From: Cellvibrio sp. pealriver
GTDB lineage: Bacteria; Pseudomonadota; Gammaproteobacteria; Pseudomonadales; Cellvibrionaceae
DNA: 64,000 nt
Assembly: GCF_001183545.1 (NCBI RefSeq)
Contig: NZ_KQ236688.1
Coordinates: 3,918,395-3,982,394 of the forward strand
Direction: 5' to 3'
Part shown: one piece after another, positions 40,982-51,335 of the stretch
Position numbering within the stretch: the stretch's first letter is position 1
Layout of the letters: each line of letters opens with the position of its first letter
Made by a program: the position numbers and the translations under genes
Notes under the pieces: generated by a model
What the model was told of the DNA's origin: nothing
Seen by the model: the letters and a program-made list of their open reading frames with translations, nothing else
The model's database searches: none

Positions 40982-42355
40982 ATGAAACAAGTATTTCCTG
41001 CCGTTTCAGTTGCTCTTAATCGCACTCTGTTGGCTGGTTTGATCGCTGTATCGCCTGTATTGATAAACAACGCGCTTTCAGTAGTAGCACCAAGTGTCCA
41101 ATTGTCTGTTGCGCATGCGCAAGTAACGGCAAAAAACAAATATGCCGGTGCCCAGCAGCGTAAATTTCCCAATGTAACTGAGTCATTTGGTAAAAAAATT
41201 ACTGAAGCTGCTAACTTTCTCCAGCCGCAAGATGAATCAGTTAAGCCTGATCCTCGTAAAGCCATGCAGCTCTTGAATCAGATGGAAGCTAACTCCGCAA
41301 AAGCTAATCCATACGAAAAAGTATTGTTACACCAATATATGGGCTATGCATACTTGGGGGTGGAGAATTATGCAAAGGCTATCGAGAGCTTCAATAAAAT
41401 GCTCGCGTTAAGCCCCAATATGCCATTAGCTACGGAATCATCAACTATCCGTATCGTTGGCCAGCTCTATTCACAGCTTGATAACCCTAAAAAAGCGTTA
41501 GAAACATTGCTGAAGTGGACAGACTTTGCGGACAAATTGAAGCCCGAAGATTCTTACATGTTTGCCACTTTGTATTATCAATTGGATGACAGTAAGAATG
41601 CTTTATTGAATATCAACGAAGCAGTAAAAGTACAAGAAGCCGCAGGCAAAGTTCCTGCAGAGTCTTGGTATATTTTGCAGCGCGGATTGTATTTTGATAA
41701 AGAAGATTATAAAGGCGGTTTGGTTGTTCTAGAGAAGCTGATTAAGCATTATCCAAAAGCACAATATTGGAAGCAGCTCTCTCAAGTCTACCGTGTGCTG
41801 GACCGTACAAATGATGCACTCCATGCTATGGAAACTTGCTATTTAATGGGTGGTCTGACTACAGAAAGAGATTTGGTTAACCTGGCTTATTCTTTCCTTG
41901 AAGCTGAAACCCCCTACAAGGCGGCTAAGGTTCTGAGAAAAGGTATTTACACTGATAAAGTCATAGAGCCAACGGCTAAAAACCTGAAAACTCTAGCTGA
42001 TGCATTACGTCTCGCGCAAAACGCCAAAGAATCTTTGGTTGAGTATGAGCGCGCAGCCACTAAGTCAACAGATGGTGAGTTAATCATCGGTTTGGCTCAG
42101 GCTTATCTTGCGAATGATAAATTCAAAGATGCGTCCAAGTGGGGGCGTGATGCTTTGCGTAAGGGTGGCATTAAGCGTGTTGATTACGCTAACTTAACTG
42201 TTGCCCAGGCAGAGTTTGAGTTGAAGAATTATGATGAAGCTATCAAGTTCTTCAGAGAGGCTGGTAAAGATGCTCGTTCATCTAAAGTAGCCGCTCAATG
42301 GATTGCTTTCTGTGAAAGAGAAAAGAAAAAGCAAGAGCTGGCGAATCAAGATTAA
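40982..42355 (+). CDS. TPR-repeat periplasmic protein of the TonB complex
   Basis: 457 residues. A signal peptide (about 1-38, ending VAHAQ) is followed by TPR-like helical hairpins across the protein (for example HQYMGYAYLGVENYAKAIES, LYYQLDDSKNALLNINEA, AEFELKNYDEAIKFF). Genes for such proteins close TtpC-type tonB operons in related bacteria; the protein is thought to help TonB-dependent uptake. It is the last gene, 11 bp after tonB, before a strong terminator. Confidence 0.88.
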   Translation: MKQVFPAVSVALNRTLLAGLIAVSPVLINNALSVVAPSVQLSVAHAQVTAKNKYAGAQQRKFPNVTESFGKKITEAANFLQPQDESVKPDPRKAMQLLNQMEANSAKANPYEKVLLHQYMGYAYLGVENYAKAIESFNKMLALSPNMPLATESSTIRIVGQLYSQLDNPKKALETLLKWTDFADKLKPEDSYMFATLYYQLDDSKNALLNINEAVKVQEAAGKVPAESWYILQRGLYFDKEDYKGGLVVLEKLIKHYPKAQYWKQLSQVYRVLDRTNDALHAMETCYLMGGLTTERDLVNLAYSFLEAETPYKAAKVLRKGIYTDKVIEPTAKNLKTLADALRLAQNAKESLVEYERAATKSTDGELIIGLAQAYLANDKFKDASKWGRDALRKGGIKRVDYANLTVAQAEFELKNYDEAIKFFREAGKDARSSKVAAQWIAFCEREKKKQELANQD

Positions 42356-42374
42356 TTTATTTGCTTGTCAGCTA

Positions 42375-42412
42375 AAAACAAAAAAGCCAGCACAAGCTGG
42401 CTTTTTTGTTTT
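42375..42412. terminator. Bidirectional terminator between TonB operon and ilvD
   Basis: GCCAGC-ACAA-GCTGGC core flanked by A-rich left and T-rich right arms (AAAACAAAAAA / TTTTTTGTTTT). Works for both convergent transcripts. Confidence 0.93.
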
Positions 42413-42465
42413 GTGTGGGACACATTGCCATACTGAAAGTCAGATTTTCAGTATGGCAATAACGC

Positions 42466-44310
42466 TTAATCGAGCTTACTTAAATCTCTTACCGCGCCTT
42501 TGTCTGCGCTTGTGGCTAGCATGGCGTAGGCTTTAAGCGACGCAGTCACTTTGCGGGGGCGCACTTCGGAAGGTTTCCACGCAAGAGCACCTTTAGCATT
42601 TTCTGCTGCACGGCGAGCATCCAATTCTGCATCTGACAACAGTACGTTAATACTGCGGTTGGGGATGTCGATATGAATGATGTCTCCTGTCTTTACCAAG
42701 CCAATTGCGCCTCCTGCTGCTGCCTCTGGTGAGGCGTGACCGATAGATAAGCCTGAGGTGCCACCAGAGAAGCGCCCATCCGTTAGCAGTGCGCAGGCTT
42801 TACCAAGGCCTTGGGATTTAAGATAGCTGGTTGGGTAGAGCATTTCTTGCATGCCAGGGCCGCCTTTAGGGCCTTCGTAGCGGATTACAACTACATCACC
42901 TGCTTTTACTTTCCCATCGAGAATATCTTTAACAGCTTGATCCTGACTTTCTACTACGTAGGCTGGCCCCTCAAACACCCAGATGCTTTCATCTACACCT
43001 GAAGTTTTAACGACACAGCCATCCAATGCGATATTGCCCTTCAAAACAGCGAGGCCGCCCTCTTTGGAATAGGCGTGTTCAACAGAGCGAATACAGCCCT
43101 CAACGCGGTCGGCATCCAGCGTAGGCCAGCGTGTAGCTTGACTAAAAGCGACCTGGGTTGGGATTCCTGCTGGGCCCGCGCGGAAGAATTGGGCGACAGA
43201 TTCATCGCTGGTACTGACGATATCCCACTTATCCAGGCCTTCCTGCAATGTTTTGCTGTGAACGGTAGGGACTTGACTATGGATTAACCCGCCGCGATTC
43301 AGCTCTGCAAGAATGCCAAAAACACCGCCGGCACGATGGACATCTTCCATGTGATATTTCTGGGTGTTGGGCGCGACTTTACAAAGCTGCGGCACTTTGC
43401 GGCTCAGACGATCGATATCTGTCATGGTGAAAGGCACTTCCCCTTCTTGAGCCGCTGCAAGCAAATGGAGAATGGTGTTAGTGGAACCGCCCATTGCTAT
43501 GTCGAGCGCCATAGCATTTTCGAAAGCTTCGAAGCTGGCAATAGAGCGTGGCAATACACTTTCATCGTCTTGTTCGTAGTAGCGTTTGGTGATTTCAACT
43601 ATGCGACGACCAGCCTCAAGGAACAGGCGCTCGCGGTCAGCGTGAGTTGCCAATGTAGATCCGTTGCCAGGAAGGGATAAGCCCAGAGCTTCAGTCAGAC
43701 AGTTCATCGAGTTGGCGGTAAACATACCGGAACAAGAGCCGCAGGTTGGGCATGCGGAGCGTTCATACGCTTTAACAAGCTCATCGCTGGCATTTTTATC
43801 TGTGCCAATAACGATGGCATCGACCAAATCGAGTTTGTGGTCAGCAAGTTTTGTTTTACCTGCTTCCATGGGGCCGCCGGAAACGAAAATAACCGGAATA
43901 TTCAGGCGCATTGCCGCCATTAACATTCCCGGAGTGATTTTGTCGCAGTTAGAAATACACACAATGGCATCAGCGCAGTGGGCATTGACCATGTATTCAA
44001 CGGAGTCGGCGATGATGTCGCGCGATGGCAAGCTATACAGCATGCCGTCATGACCCATAGCGATGCCATCATCTACCGCGATGGTGTTGAATTCTTTTGC
44101 CACACCGCCTGCTTTCTCGATTTCACGCGCAACTAACTGCCCCAAGTCTTTAAGGTGCACGTGCCCCGGTACGAACTGGGTGAATGAGTTGGCGATGGCG
44201 ATGATGGGCTTTTGGAAATCCTCATCTTTCATACCTGTCGCACGCCACAATGCGCGTGCACCAGCCATGTTGCGGCCTGATGTGGTGGTTTTGGAACGGT
44301 AGATTGGCAT
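42466..44310 (-). CDS. ilvD: Dihydroxy-acid dehydratase
   Basis: Fe-S enzyme of valine, leucine and isoleucine synthesis that dehydrates 2,3-dihydroxy acids. 614 residues from ATG 44310 ([20 protein letters not shown], matching E. coli); an in-frame start 15 bp earlier is less likely. Cluster ligands are in [11 protein letters not shown] and [19 protein letters not shown], and [15 protein letters not shown] is present near the C-terminus. Single-gene unit facing the TonB operon. Confidence 0.97.
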   Translation of the reverse strand: MPIYRSKTTTSGRNMAGARALWRATGMKDEDFQKPIIAIANSFTQFVPGHVHLKDLGQLVAREIEKAGGVAKEFNTIAVDDGIAMGHDGMLYSLPSRDIIADSVEYMVNAHCADAIVCISNCDKITPGMLMAAMRLNIPVIFVSGGPMEAGKTKLADHKLDLVDAIVIGTDKNASDELVKAYERSACPTCGSCSGMFTANSMNCLTEALGLSLPGNGSTLATHADRERLFLEAGRRIVEITKRYYEQDDESVLPRSIASFEAFENAMALDIAMGGSTNTILHLLAAAQEGEVPFTMTDIDRLSRKVPQLCKVAPNTQKYHMEDVHRAGGVFGILAELNRGGLIHSQVPTVHSKTLQEGLDKWDIVSTSDESVAQFFRAGPAGIPTQVAFSQATRWPTLDADRVEGCIRSVEHAYSKEGGLAVLKGNIALDGCVVKTSGVDESIWVFEGPAYVVESQDQAVKDILDGKVKAGDVVVIRYEGPKGGPGMQEMLYPTSYLKSQGLGKACALLTDGRFSGGTSGLSIGHASPEAAAGGAIGLVKTGDIIHIDIPNRSINVLLSDAELDARRAAENAKGALAWKPSEVRPRKVTASLKAYAMLATSADKGAVRDLSKLD

Positions 44311-44485
44311 AACGCATAACCTCATGAAGCCTGTTGCTTGTGCTAACGGCGGTGGGGAAATTCAGTATTGTAAAAGGTGTTGTGAGGATAAGAAGCATAC
44401 CAGAAAAGGCGGAATTCCGGCATTGGCATCAGGTACCGTCATGCAGGGTACTGCCCCGGGGCAATCGGGGCAGGGGATAAAATGA

Positions 44486-45802
44486 TTATTCCAATGGTTT
44501 CATAAAGATCTTGGAGTTGCGCTGGTAGTTATACAAAAGTTGTTTCTGTACCGGCAGATCCTCCAATTTACCCTGCATAAAACCTTGCTCAATAAACCAA
44601 TGTGCCGTTTGTGTGGTGAGTAAAAATAATTGTTTGATTTTCTGCTTGCGCGCTTGTGCCTCAATCTGTTGCAACAGTTGTGCTGCGCGGCCACCATTCC
44701 GATAATCCGGATGCGTTGCGACGCATGACAGCTCAGCCATATCGCCATAAGGGTAAAGTGCAGCGCAGGCGATAATAGTTCCGTCTTTTTCCATGACATG
44801 AAATTTATTGATTTCGATTTCCAATGCTTCGCGTGAGCGCCTTACCAAAATACCTTCCTCTTCAAGAGGGCGAATTAATTCGATGATTCCACCGACATCA
44901 TCGATAGTGGCGGAGCGTAACTGTTCGTAATGCCCGGAATAAATCATTGTACCCAGGCCATCGCGGGTAAATAGTTCGGTGAGCAAAGCGCCATCTGTTT
45001 CGTAGCTGATGAGTTGTGCTCGCTGTACACCTTGCAAACAACTCAAATAACAAGCGCTGATCGCTTGTTGCAAATCAAAACTGATTTTATCGCCTTGTTC
45101 GGTGAGGTAGGTTTTACACTCTTGCAAGGATAATTGACGAATCAAATTTCCTTCGCTGTCGCTTACACCATTGCCTGCAACGAACGCCAAAAATTTATCT
45201 GCTTTAATGGCGCTTGCAACATGGGTTGCTACATCGCTGAACGACAAATTAAAAATTTCGCCCGTTGGTGAGTAGGCAATAGGTGATAACAGCACAACAG
45301 CACCGGAATCCAGTGCTGCATTCAGTGAGCGCGTGTGAACTTTGCGAACTTTTCCGGTGTGCTGTAGATCGACGCCATCAATCACACCGTAAGGCATGGC
45401 GACAACAAAATTGCCGCTGATCACTTGCATGTCGGCATCGTGCATTGGCGAGTTTGGCAGGCTGGTAGACAGTGCCGCTTCAACAATTGTGCGTGTTTCA
45501 CCAATCGCTTGAATAACAAGATTCAAACTTTCACTATCAGTAATTCGCAAATTTTTATGAAAGTTGCTGTAGGTATCGGCAACTTGTAAGCGTTCATCGA
45601 TTTGCGGGCGTGCGCCGTGTACAAGAACCAGTCGCACATCAAGGCTGCATAGCAACGCAATATCATGAACGATATTGTGAAAATTAGCGTGTGTGATGGC
45701 TTCGCCCGGCAGCATCAACACAAAGGTTTTATCGCTGTGTCTGTTGATGTAGGGTGTGGAATGACGAAACCACTTTACATAATCTTGAGTGTTGGCTGGC
45801 AC
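44486..45802 (-). CDS. argA: N-acetylglutamate synthase
   Basis: First step of arginine synthesis: acetyl-CoA plus glutamate. 438 residues, the classical bacterial form: an amino-acid-kinase-like domain (about 20-285, with VLVHGARPQID) joined to a GNAT acetyltransferase domain (about 295-438, with CVATHPDYRNGGRAAQLL). Starts at GTG 45802; an upstream ATG at 45844 is followed at once by a stop. AAGAGAA is a weak ribosome site. argE lies 91 bp upstream in the same direction. Confidence 0.95.
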   Translation of the reverse strand: MPANTQDYVKWFRHSTPYINRHSDKTFVLMLPGEAITHANFHNIVHDIALLCSLDVRLVLVHGARPQIDERLQVADTYSNFHKNLRITDSESLNLVIQAIGETRTIVEAALSTSLPNSPMHDADMQVISGNFVVAMPYGVIDGVDLQHTGKVRKVHTRSLNAALDSGAVVLLSPIAYSPTGEIFNLSFSDVATHVASAIKADKFLAFVAGNGVSDSEGNLIRQLSLQECKTYLTEQGDKISFDLQQAISACYLSCLQGVQRAQLISYETDGALLTELFTRDGLGTMIYSGHYEQLRSATIDDVGGIIELIRPLEEEGILVRRSREALEIEINKFHVMEKDGTIIACAALYPYGDMAELSCVATHPDYRNGGRAAQLLQQIEAQARKQKIKQLFLLTTQTAHWFIEQGFMQGKLEDLPVQKQLLYNYQRNSKIFMKPLE

Positions 45803-45893
45803 AATGGTTCTCTTTTCAGTGTTAACAAATCTGATGTTTTACATGCTGGTAATGATGTCGTTAAACATTTTTTACACTGGCAATTGTGTTTGT

Positions 45894-47048
45894 CTACAGG
45901 CAAAATTTTTCGATCAATTTGCGCAATACGTTAACTGCCGGGGCGATTTGACTCAGTGGAATAAATTCATCGGGTTGATGCGCCTGATCGATTGAGCCTG
46001 GCCCCAGCACTAACGTCTGCATGCCAAGCTGCTGCATAAACGGCGCTTCGGTAGCAAAGGCAACACTGTCGGAGTGGTTGCCCGTCAGTTGTTCGCAGGC
46101 TTTCACCAGTTCGCTCTGTTCGTCTTCACCAAATGGATCAACGCCTTCAAACAATGAGGATAAAATAATATCGGTTCCGCTGCGTTCTGCGATAGGCCGT
46201 AAACGCTGCCGGATAATAGAGCGCAATTCATCGTTATCCATCCCCGGCAATAAACGCAAATCAAAATGTAATTCGCAGCTGCCGCAAATGCGGTTGGCTC
46301 CATCGCCGCCGTGAATGCAGCCCAAATTCAGTGTTGGCGTTTGCACGGCAAATGCCGGGTCGCGATATTTCAATTGTAATTCGCCGCGCAGTTGCATGAG
46401 CTCCGTCATCACCAGATTCATTGCTTCCAATGCATTTTTTCCGAGAGCAGGGTTAGATGAGTGACCACTGTGCCCCTGCACGCGAATGGCTTCCATCATA
46501 ATGCCTTTGTGCGCACGAATCGGCACCAGATTGGTTGGCTCACCGATCACCGCGTAACGTGGTGTTGCGCCTGGTATGCCCGTGCGAGCCAGCGCGCGGG
46601 CGCCGCTCATGCTGCTTTCTTCATCCGCAGTGGCGAGAACCACAAGTGGATGCCGAAAGGTGTGCGACAAATAGGGTTTAACCGCTTCAATAATGACCGG
46701 GAAAAACCCTTTCATATCGGTGGCACCCAAGCCGTATAACTTGCCGTCTTTTTCGGTGAGAATGAATGGATCGGTTTGCCAGCGGTTGGCATCGTAGGGA
46801 ACAGTATCGCTATGCCCCGCGAGTACAAGTCCACCATCGCCGCTACCGAGGGTGGCGATCAAATTGGCTTTGTCAGTTTGCTCAAGTGGCATCACCTTTG
46901 TGTTGAAGCCCAAATCCGCAAAACAGTTGGCGAGATAATCAATAACTGCGCGGTTACTCATATCCCACTCGGGCACGGCGCAACTGACCGATGGTAATGC
47001 CACCAGTTGCTGCAAGTGATGTTGGTAATGTTTGAAATCAACGCTCAT
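45894..47048 (-). CDS. argE: Acetylornithine deacetylase
   Basis: M20-family zinc peptidase-like enzyme releasing ornithine from N-acetylornithine. 384 residues from ATG 47048; ATG 47069 is a possible alternative. Metal and catalytic motifs: LVLAGHSDTVPYD, GLGATDMKGFFP, TADEESSMSGAR and GEPTN. C-terminal GPGSIDQAHQPDEFI carries the last metal His. Adjacent to argA, an arrangement that fits coordinated arginine synthesis. Confidence 0.94.
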   Translation of the reverse strand: MSVDFKHYQHHLQQLVALPSVSCAVPEWDMSNRAVIDYLANCFADLGFNTKVMPLEQTDKANLIATLGSGDGGLVLAGHSDTVPYDANRWQTDPFILTEKDGKLYGLGATDMKGFFPVIIEAVKPYLSHTFRHPLVVLATADEESSMSGARALARTGIPGATPRYAVIGEPTNLVPIRAHKGIMMEAIRVQGHSGHSSNPALGKNALEAMNLVMTELMQLRGELQLKYRDPAFAVQTPTLNLGCIHGGDGANRICGSCELHFDLRLLPGMDNDELRSIIRQRLRPIAERSGTDIILSSLFEGVDPFGEDEQSELVKACEQLTGNHSDSVAFATEAPFMQQLGMQTLVLGPGSIDQAHQPDEFIPLSQIAPAVNVLRKLIEKFCL

Positions 47049-47147
47049 GAGTGGCTCGCCGTTACCCATTAAATACTATGCGGGTGTTATCGATGATTGC
47101 CGGTAAAAATGCAAGTACTGCGAGACTACTGAAAAGCAGACAATAAA

Positions 47148-47177
47148 AAACCCGAGGCGGAATACCGGCTCGGGTTT
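47148..47177 (-). terminator. Terminator after Pit transporter gene
   Basis: Read leftwards: AAACCCGAG, 12-nt loop, CTCGGGTTT followed by further Ts. Located 19 bp beyond the Pit stop. Confidence 0.88.
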
Positions 47178-47195
47178 GGGAAGTCCGGCAGTGGC

Positions 47196-48470
47196 TTAGT
47201 TGAATACGCCTTTGAAGAAAAAGAAGAACAAAATTGAAAGGCCGGCACCCGCAGGCAGAGTGATCAACCAAGAGGCAAAGATGCCGCCGATCACTCGCAG
47301 GTTCAGTGCACCAATACCGCGAGCCAAGCCAACGCCGAGTACCGCACCTACCAGTGTGTGCGTAGTTGAGATAGGTAAGCCAATACCGGATGCGATTACA
47401 ACGGTTGCGGCCGCAGCCATTTCAGCGGCAAAACCACGGCTTGGGGTGAGTTCGGTAATTTTTTTACCGATGGTCTGCATCACTTTGTATCCATAAGTAG
47501 CAAGACCGACAACGATACCAATACCACCCAGCAGAAGTACCCAAGGTGCCACAGCGGCTTTGGCGCTCACTGCACCGGATTGAATAACGCTAATGACGGC
47601 AGCCATAGGACCAACAGCGTTGGCGACATCATTTGAACCGTGTGCAAATGCCATAGAGCAGGCGGTGAAGATCATCAGTACACCGAATACACGCTCAACA
47701 CTGGAGAAACGGTTGTTTTTATCGGCAGCGGCATCCTGGGTGATACGGCTGAGCAAATACATTCCTATACCTGCCACAATAAGACCAATAACGGCCGCAA
47801 TCATCATCGCTTGAATAAAGCTGAATTCCAGGTGATGTTCTTTGAGGACGTACTTAAGGCCTTTGAGAATAGTGACCATCGACAGGAAAAAGCCAACGGC
47901 AAACATATAAAAAGGAATGTAACGTTTGGCATTTGCGAAAGGATCTTCAGTATCGAGGATTAGATGTTGTACCGAGCGGAAAATCCAGAAAGAGAGAATA
48001 CCTGCAACCAAAGGAGAGGTGACCCAGCTGCCCACGATGCCCCAGACTTGACCCCATTGCACCGCATCAACCGAGATGCCAACAGCGGCGAAACCGATAA
48101 TCGCGCCTACGATAGAGTGGGTGGTGGATACTGGCCAACCGAGGATACTGGCGATTAACAGCCAGGTACCTGCCGCAAGGAGTGATGACAACATGCCAAA
48201 CACAAATAAATCCGGATGGCTGGTCATTACATCCAGCTCAACAATGCCGCTGCGGATGGTTTCTGTTACTTCACCGCCTGCGAGATAGGCACCGGCAAAC
48301 TCAAATACCATCGCAATCAGGATTGCCTGTTTCATGGTCAGTGCGCGTGAGCCTACCGAGGTGCCCATGGCGTTGGATACGTCATTAGCACCAATACCCC
48401 AGGCCATAAACAGGCCGAAGACACAGGCTAGAACGAACAGCACTTGGCTGTATTCAGCAAATAAAGTCAT
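47196..48470 (-). CDS. Pit-family inorganic phosphate transporter
   Basis: 424 residues with about ten membrane segments. The two halves carry the duplicated phosphate-transport signature: GANDVSNAMGTSVGSRALT near residue 27 and HGSNDVANAVGPMAAV near 280. Low-affinity phosphate (metal-phosphate) uptake with protons. It follows the PhoU-like gene by 27 bp in one operon. Confidence 0.94.
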   Translation of the reverse strand: MTLFAEYSQVLFVLACVFGLFMAWGIGANDVSNAMGTSVGSRALTMKQAILIAMVFEFAGAYLAGGEVTETIRSGIVELDVMTSHPDLFVFGMLSSLLAAGTWLLIASILGWPVSTTHSIVGAIIGFAAVGISVDAVQWGQVWGIVGSWVTSPLVAGILSFWIFRSVQHLILDTEDPFANAKRYIPFYMFAVGFFLSMVTILKGLKYVLKEHHLEFSFIQAMMIAAVIGLIVAGIGMYLLSRITQDAAADKNNRFSSVERVFGVLMIFTACSMAFAHGSNDVANAVGPMAAVISVIQSGAVSAKAAVAPWVLLLGGIGIVVGLATYGYKVMQTIGKKITELTPSRGFAAEMAAAATVVIASGIGLPISTTHTLVGAVLGVGLARGIGALNLRVIGGIFASWLITLPAGAGLSILFFFFFKGVFN

Positions 48471-48497
48471 GGTGAATTACCTAAAAATTAAAAACAG

Positions 48498-49175
48498 TTA
48501 GTGCGCCAGCAGCAATTGCAAACGGCCACCGACATCGTGGGCGCGGTTGGCGATATCACCCACCCAGTCAATGATGTTGTAGAGGAACATCACATCAACA
48601 GGCGGCAACTGGGCTTCCAGGGCAAACAGAGACGTGCGTACCCCAATTTCGAGTTGGTCGGCTTTCTCTTCGAGGATGTCCAATTCCTTGATCATATTTT
48701 CAACGACGGTCAGCTCGCGGCCGCTAAAGCCGGTTTCGAGCAGTTCATCGAGCTCGTTGATGGCGGTGAGAGCTTGTTCGGCAGCGGCGACGCTTGCGCG
48801 CACAAACTCATTCATTTGGTCTTTCATGCTGGCGGGGATGGTCATGCGGCGCCCCATGATGATCCCGGCGATGTCTTTGGCGCGGTTGGGGATGCGGTCT
48901 TGCATGGTCAGCAGTTCCAGCAGGTCGGTACGGGGTACAGGCAGGAACAGGCTTTTGGGAAGGTGGAGACGGAGGTGCTTTTTGATTTCGTCGGCTTCGT
49001 TTTCAAACTTGACGACTTGTTGCTGGATTTCACTGGCGCGAGTCCAGTCATCACTGGTCACTGCTTCAAAAAAGCTGGTCAATTCAGCGGCGGCTTTAAC
49101 AGCCAATGCCATGTGTTCTTGCATGGGCTTGATGGGCGAGCGGCCAAACAGGTTCGACAGGTTAGCAAAAGGCAT
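48498..49175 (-). CDS. PhoU-like protein (DUF47, TIGR00153 family)
   Basis: 225 residues, almost wholly alpha-helical, as expected for PhoU-related proteins. The motif EADEIKKHLRLHLPKSLFLP and DRIPNRAKDIAG are typical for the family. These proteins are encoded with Pit transporters and are thought to regulate them. GGAGGGG lies 6 bp before ATG 49175. Long open frames on the opposite strand here are a codon-bias effect. Confidence 0.92.
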   Translation of the reverse strand: MPFANLSNLFGRSPIKPMQEHMALAVKAAAELTSFFEAVTSDDWTRASEIQQQVVKFENEADEIKKHLRLHLPKSLFLPVPRTDLLELLTMQDRIPNRAKDIAGIIMGRRMTIPASMKDQMNEFVRASVAAAEQALTAINELDELLETGFSGRELTVVENMIKELDILEEKADQLEIGVRTSLFALEAQLPPVDVMFLYNIIDWVGDIANRAHDVGGRLQLLLAH

Positions 49176-49465
49176 GGACTACCCCTCCGGTTAAAAGTGT
49201 GCGCAGTATAAAAAGATCGCCTGCCAAGGTCACGCGGCTTTATTGCGTTTTTATGACAAACTTATGATGCTTTTTGGGTGGTTATTTGCTAGGCATTTAC
49301 CCCTTCGGGATTATTAACAGGCTAGATGATGCTTGTGTGAATGCCAGCCTGCGGCGTGTTGTATGGCGGCGTGTGTGGATGATCCTGTGGTGAGGTGTGC
49401 AGACGCTTGGGCCTGGAGCCGCTACAATCCCTGAAATCCCCTCATTCGCAAACAGGAATAACAAG

Positions 49466-51235
49466 ATGGCGCAGGTGTTGGACCGGGTATTGGATTTACG
49501 TGGCTTGATTCAGGATCTGGTCGCCGATGGCCGTATGCGTCAGATCGACGCCAATCTGTTACTGGGGGCATCGCGCACACGCGAGCAGGCCATCATGCAT
49601 CCGCTTGCGTACGTCGCAAGCCAAAATATGGAAGATGTCCTTCGCCCTGGTAAAAATCTGGATGGCGATACCCTGACCGAGTGGCTGGCGGCCAAAGCAC
49701 AGCTGCCGCTGGTGCATATCGACCCGATGAAAATCGATGTGTCCAAATGTACCGAGGTGATGAGCTACGCCTTTGCCAAGCGCCACGGCATCCTCTGTGT
49801 GAAAGTCGAGGCCGATCATGTGGTGATCGCCTGTACCCAGCCGTTTATGGCGGGCTGGGAGCCGCAAGTCGAGCATGTGGCGCGCCGCGCGGTGAAGCGC
49901 GTGGTAGCCAATCCTGCTGATATTGAGCGCTATATGGTGGAGTTTTACACCCTTGCTCGCTCGGTGTCGGGCGCAAGCGGTGCATCAGCTGGCTCGGCGA
50001 TTACCAACTTTGAGCAGTTGGTGGAGTTGGGTAAGGCGAGTGATCCTGATGCCAACGACCAGCATATCGTCAAGATCGTAGACTGGCTTCTGCAATATGC
50101 CTATGACCAGCGCGCGTCGGATATCCATATAGAGCCGCGCAGGGAAGTCGGGCGCATCCGCTTCCGTATTGATGGTGTTCTTCATTACGTTTACGAATTG
50201 CCCGCGAATGTAGCCACCGCTGTGACCAGTCGCTTTAAAGTGCTGGCGCGCATGGATATTGCCGAAAAGCGCAAACCGCAGGATGGTCGCATCAAAACCC
50301 GCCGCAGTGATGGCAGCGAGATCGAATTGCGTATGTCCACCTTGCCGACCGCTTTTGGTGAGAAGTTGGTGATGCGTATTTTTGATCCGGAAGTCCTGCA
50401 GCGCAGCTTCAGTGATTTGGGTTTGGTGGGCGATGACTACAATCGCTGGAACACCATGCTCAACCGCCCCAATGGGATTTTGCTGGTTACGGGGCCGACC
50501 GGTTCCGGTAAAACCACCACGCTCTATTCGTCGCTGCGCCAAGTCGCGACTGATGAGGTCAATGTCAGCACCATTGAAGACCCGATCGAGATGGTGGAAG
50601 AGCGGTTTAACCAAACGCAGGTGCACCACAAGATCGGGCTGGATTTCGCCGCCGGTATCCGCAGCCTGATGCGGCAAGACCCCGACATCATCATGGTAGG
50701 TGAGATCCGCGATCTGGAAACCGCGCAGATGGCGGTGCAGGCCGCGCTCACCGGCCATTTGGTGCTATCTACGGTACACACTAACGATGCTCCTTCGACG
50801 GTCGCGCGTTTGCTCGATTTGGGTATTCCCTCCTATCTAATTAATGCCACGCTTTTAGGCGTGATGGCGCAGCGACTGGTGCGCACACTCTGCCCCCATT
50901 GCAAAGAAGAGGGCAGTATCGCCCACGAACATTGGCAGGAGCTGGTCGCTCCCTGGAAGGTGGCTGTGCCAGCCAAGGTGTATCGCCCGGTGGGTTGTTT
51001 GGAATGCCGCAACACCGGTTATTTAGGCCGTCAGGGGCTGTATGAGATCCTGATGCTGTCCGATAACCTCAAAGACAAGGTAGTTCCGGATTGCAACTTG
51101 CAGGAGCTGCGCAAGTTGGCAATGAAAGAGGGAATGCGCACCTTGCGCTTGTCCGGCGCGCAGAAAATCGCAGCGGGCTTGACGACAATGGAAGAAGTCT
51201 TGCGTGTGGCACCGCCGCCGGATAAGGCGGGTTAA
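49466..51235 (+). CDS. GspE/PilB-type secretion ATPase
   Basis: 589 residues from ATG 49466 (AGGAATAAC upstream); in-frame starts at 49397 lack a ribosome site. An MshEN/GspE N-terminal domain (about 1-150) leads to the ATPase core with Walker A GPTGSGKTT at 343-351, Asp box STIEDPIEMVEE, Walker B RQDPDIIMVGEIRD and His box LTGHLVLSTVHTND. The zinc tetra-Cys is CPHC...CLEC. It powers type II secretion or type IV pili; no gsp or pil gene is adjacent, so the machine it serves cannot be named. Confidence 0.92.
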   Translation: MAQVLDRVLDLRGLIQDLVADGRMRQIDANLLLGASRTREQAIMHPLAYVASQNMEDVLRPGKNLDGDTLTEWLAAKAQLPLVHIDPMKIDVSKCTEVMSYAFAKRHGILCVKVEADHVVIACTQPFMAGWEPQVEHVARRAVKRVVANPADIERYMVEFYTLARSVSGASGASAGSAITNFEQLVELGKASDPDANDQHIVKIVDWLLQYAYDQRASDIHIEPRREVGRIRFRIDGVLHYVYELPANVATAVTSRFKVLARMDIAEKRKPQDGRIKTRRSDGSEIELRMSTLPTAFGEKLVMRIFDPEVLQRSFSDLGLVGDDYNRWNTMLNRPNGILLVTGPTGSGKTTTLYSSLRQVATDEVNVSTIEDPIEMVEERFNQTQVHHKIGLDFAAGIRSLMRQDPDIIMVGEIRDLETAQMAVQAALTGHLVLSTVHTNDAPSTVARLLDLGIPSYLINATLLGVMAQRLVRTLCPHCKEEGSIAHEHWQELVAPWKVAVPAKVYRPVGCLECRNTGYLGRQGLYEILMLSDNLKDKVVPDCNLQELRKLAMKEGMRTLRLSGAQKIAAGLTTMEEVLRVAPPPDKAG

Positions 51236-51283
51236 TCATCAGTGATACCAAGAACAATGGTGTTCAGATCACAATGCTTTTGG

Positions 51284-51321
51284 CCCCCTCTCCCATTTAC
51301 GGGAGAGGGTTGGGGTGAGGG
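51284..51321. repeat. GC-rich palindromic intergenic repeat (CCCTCTCCC...GGGAGAGGG type)
   Basis: CCCTCTCCC-ATTTAC-GGGAGAGGG followed by TTGGGGTGAGGG. Elements with this sequence are scattered between genes in many proteobacterial genomes. Here it sits between convergent genes and could also act as a weak terminator. Confidence 0.6.
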
Positions 51322-51335
51322 TAGTAATGTCCAGA

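Noticed and set aside
48501..49211. Long + strand open frame (236 codons) opposite the PhoU-like gene
   Set aside because: It mirrors the codon pattern of the minus-strand gene, has no family motifs and overlaps another open frame in the same place.
49985..50758. 257-codon minus-strand frame inside the GspE/PilB gene
   Set aside because: Shadow of a clear ATPase with Walker motifs.
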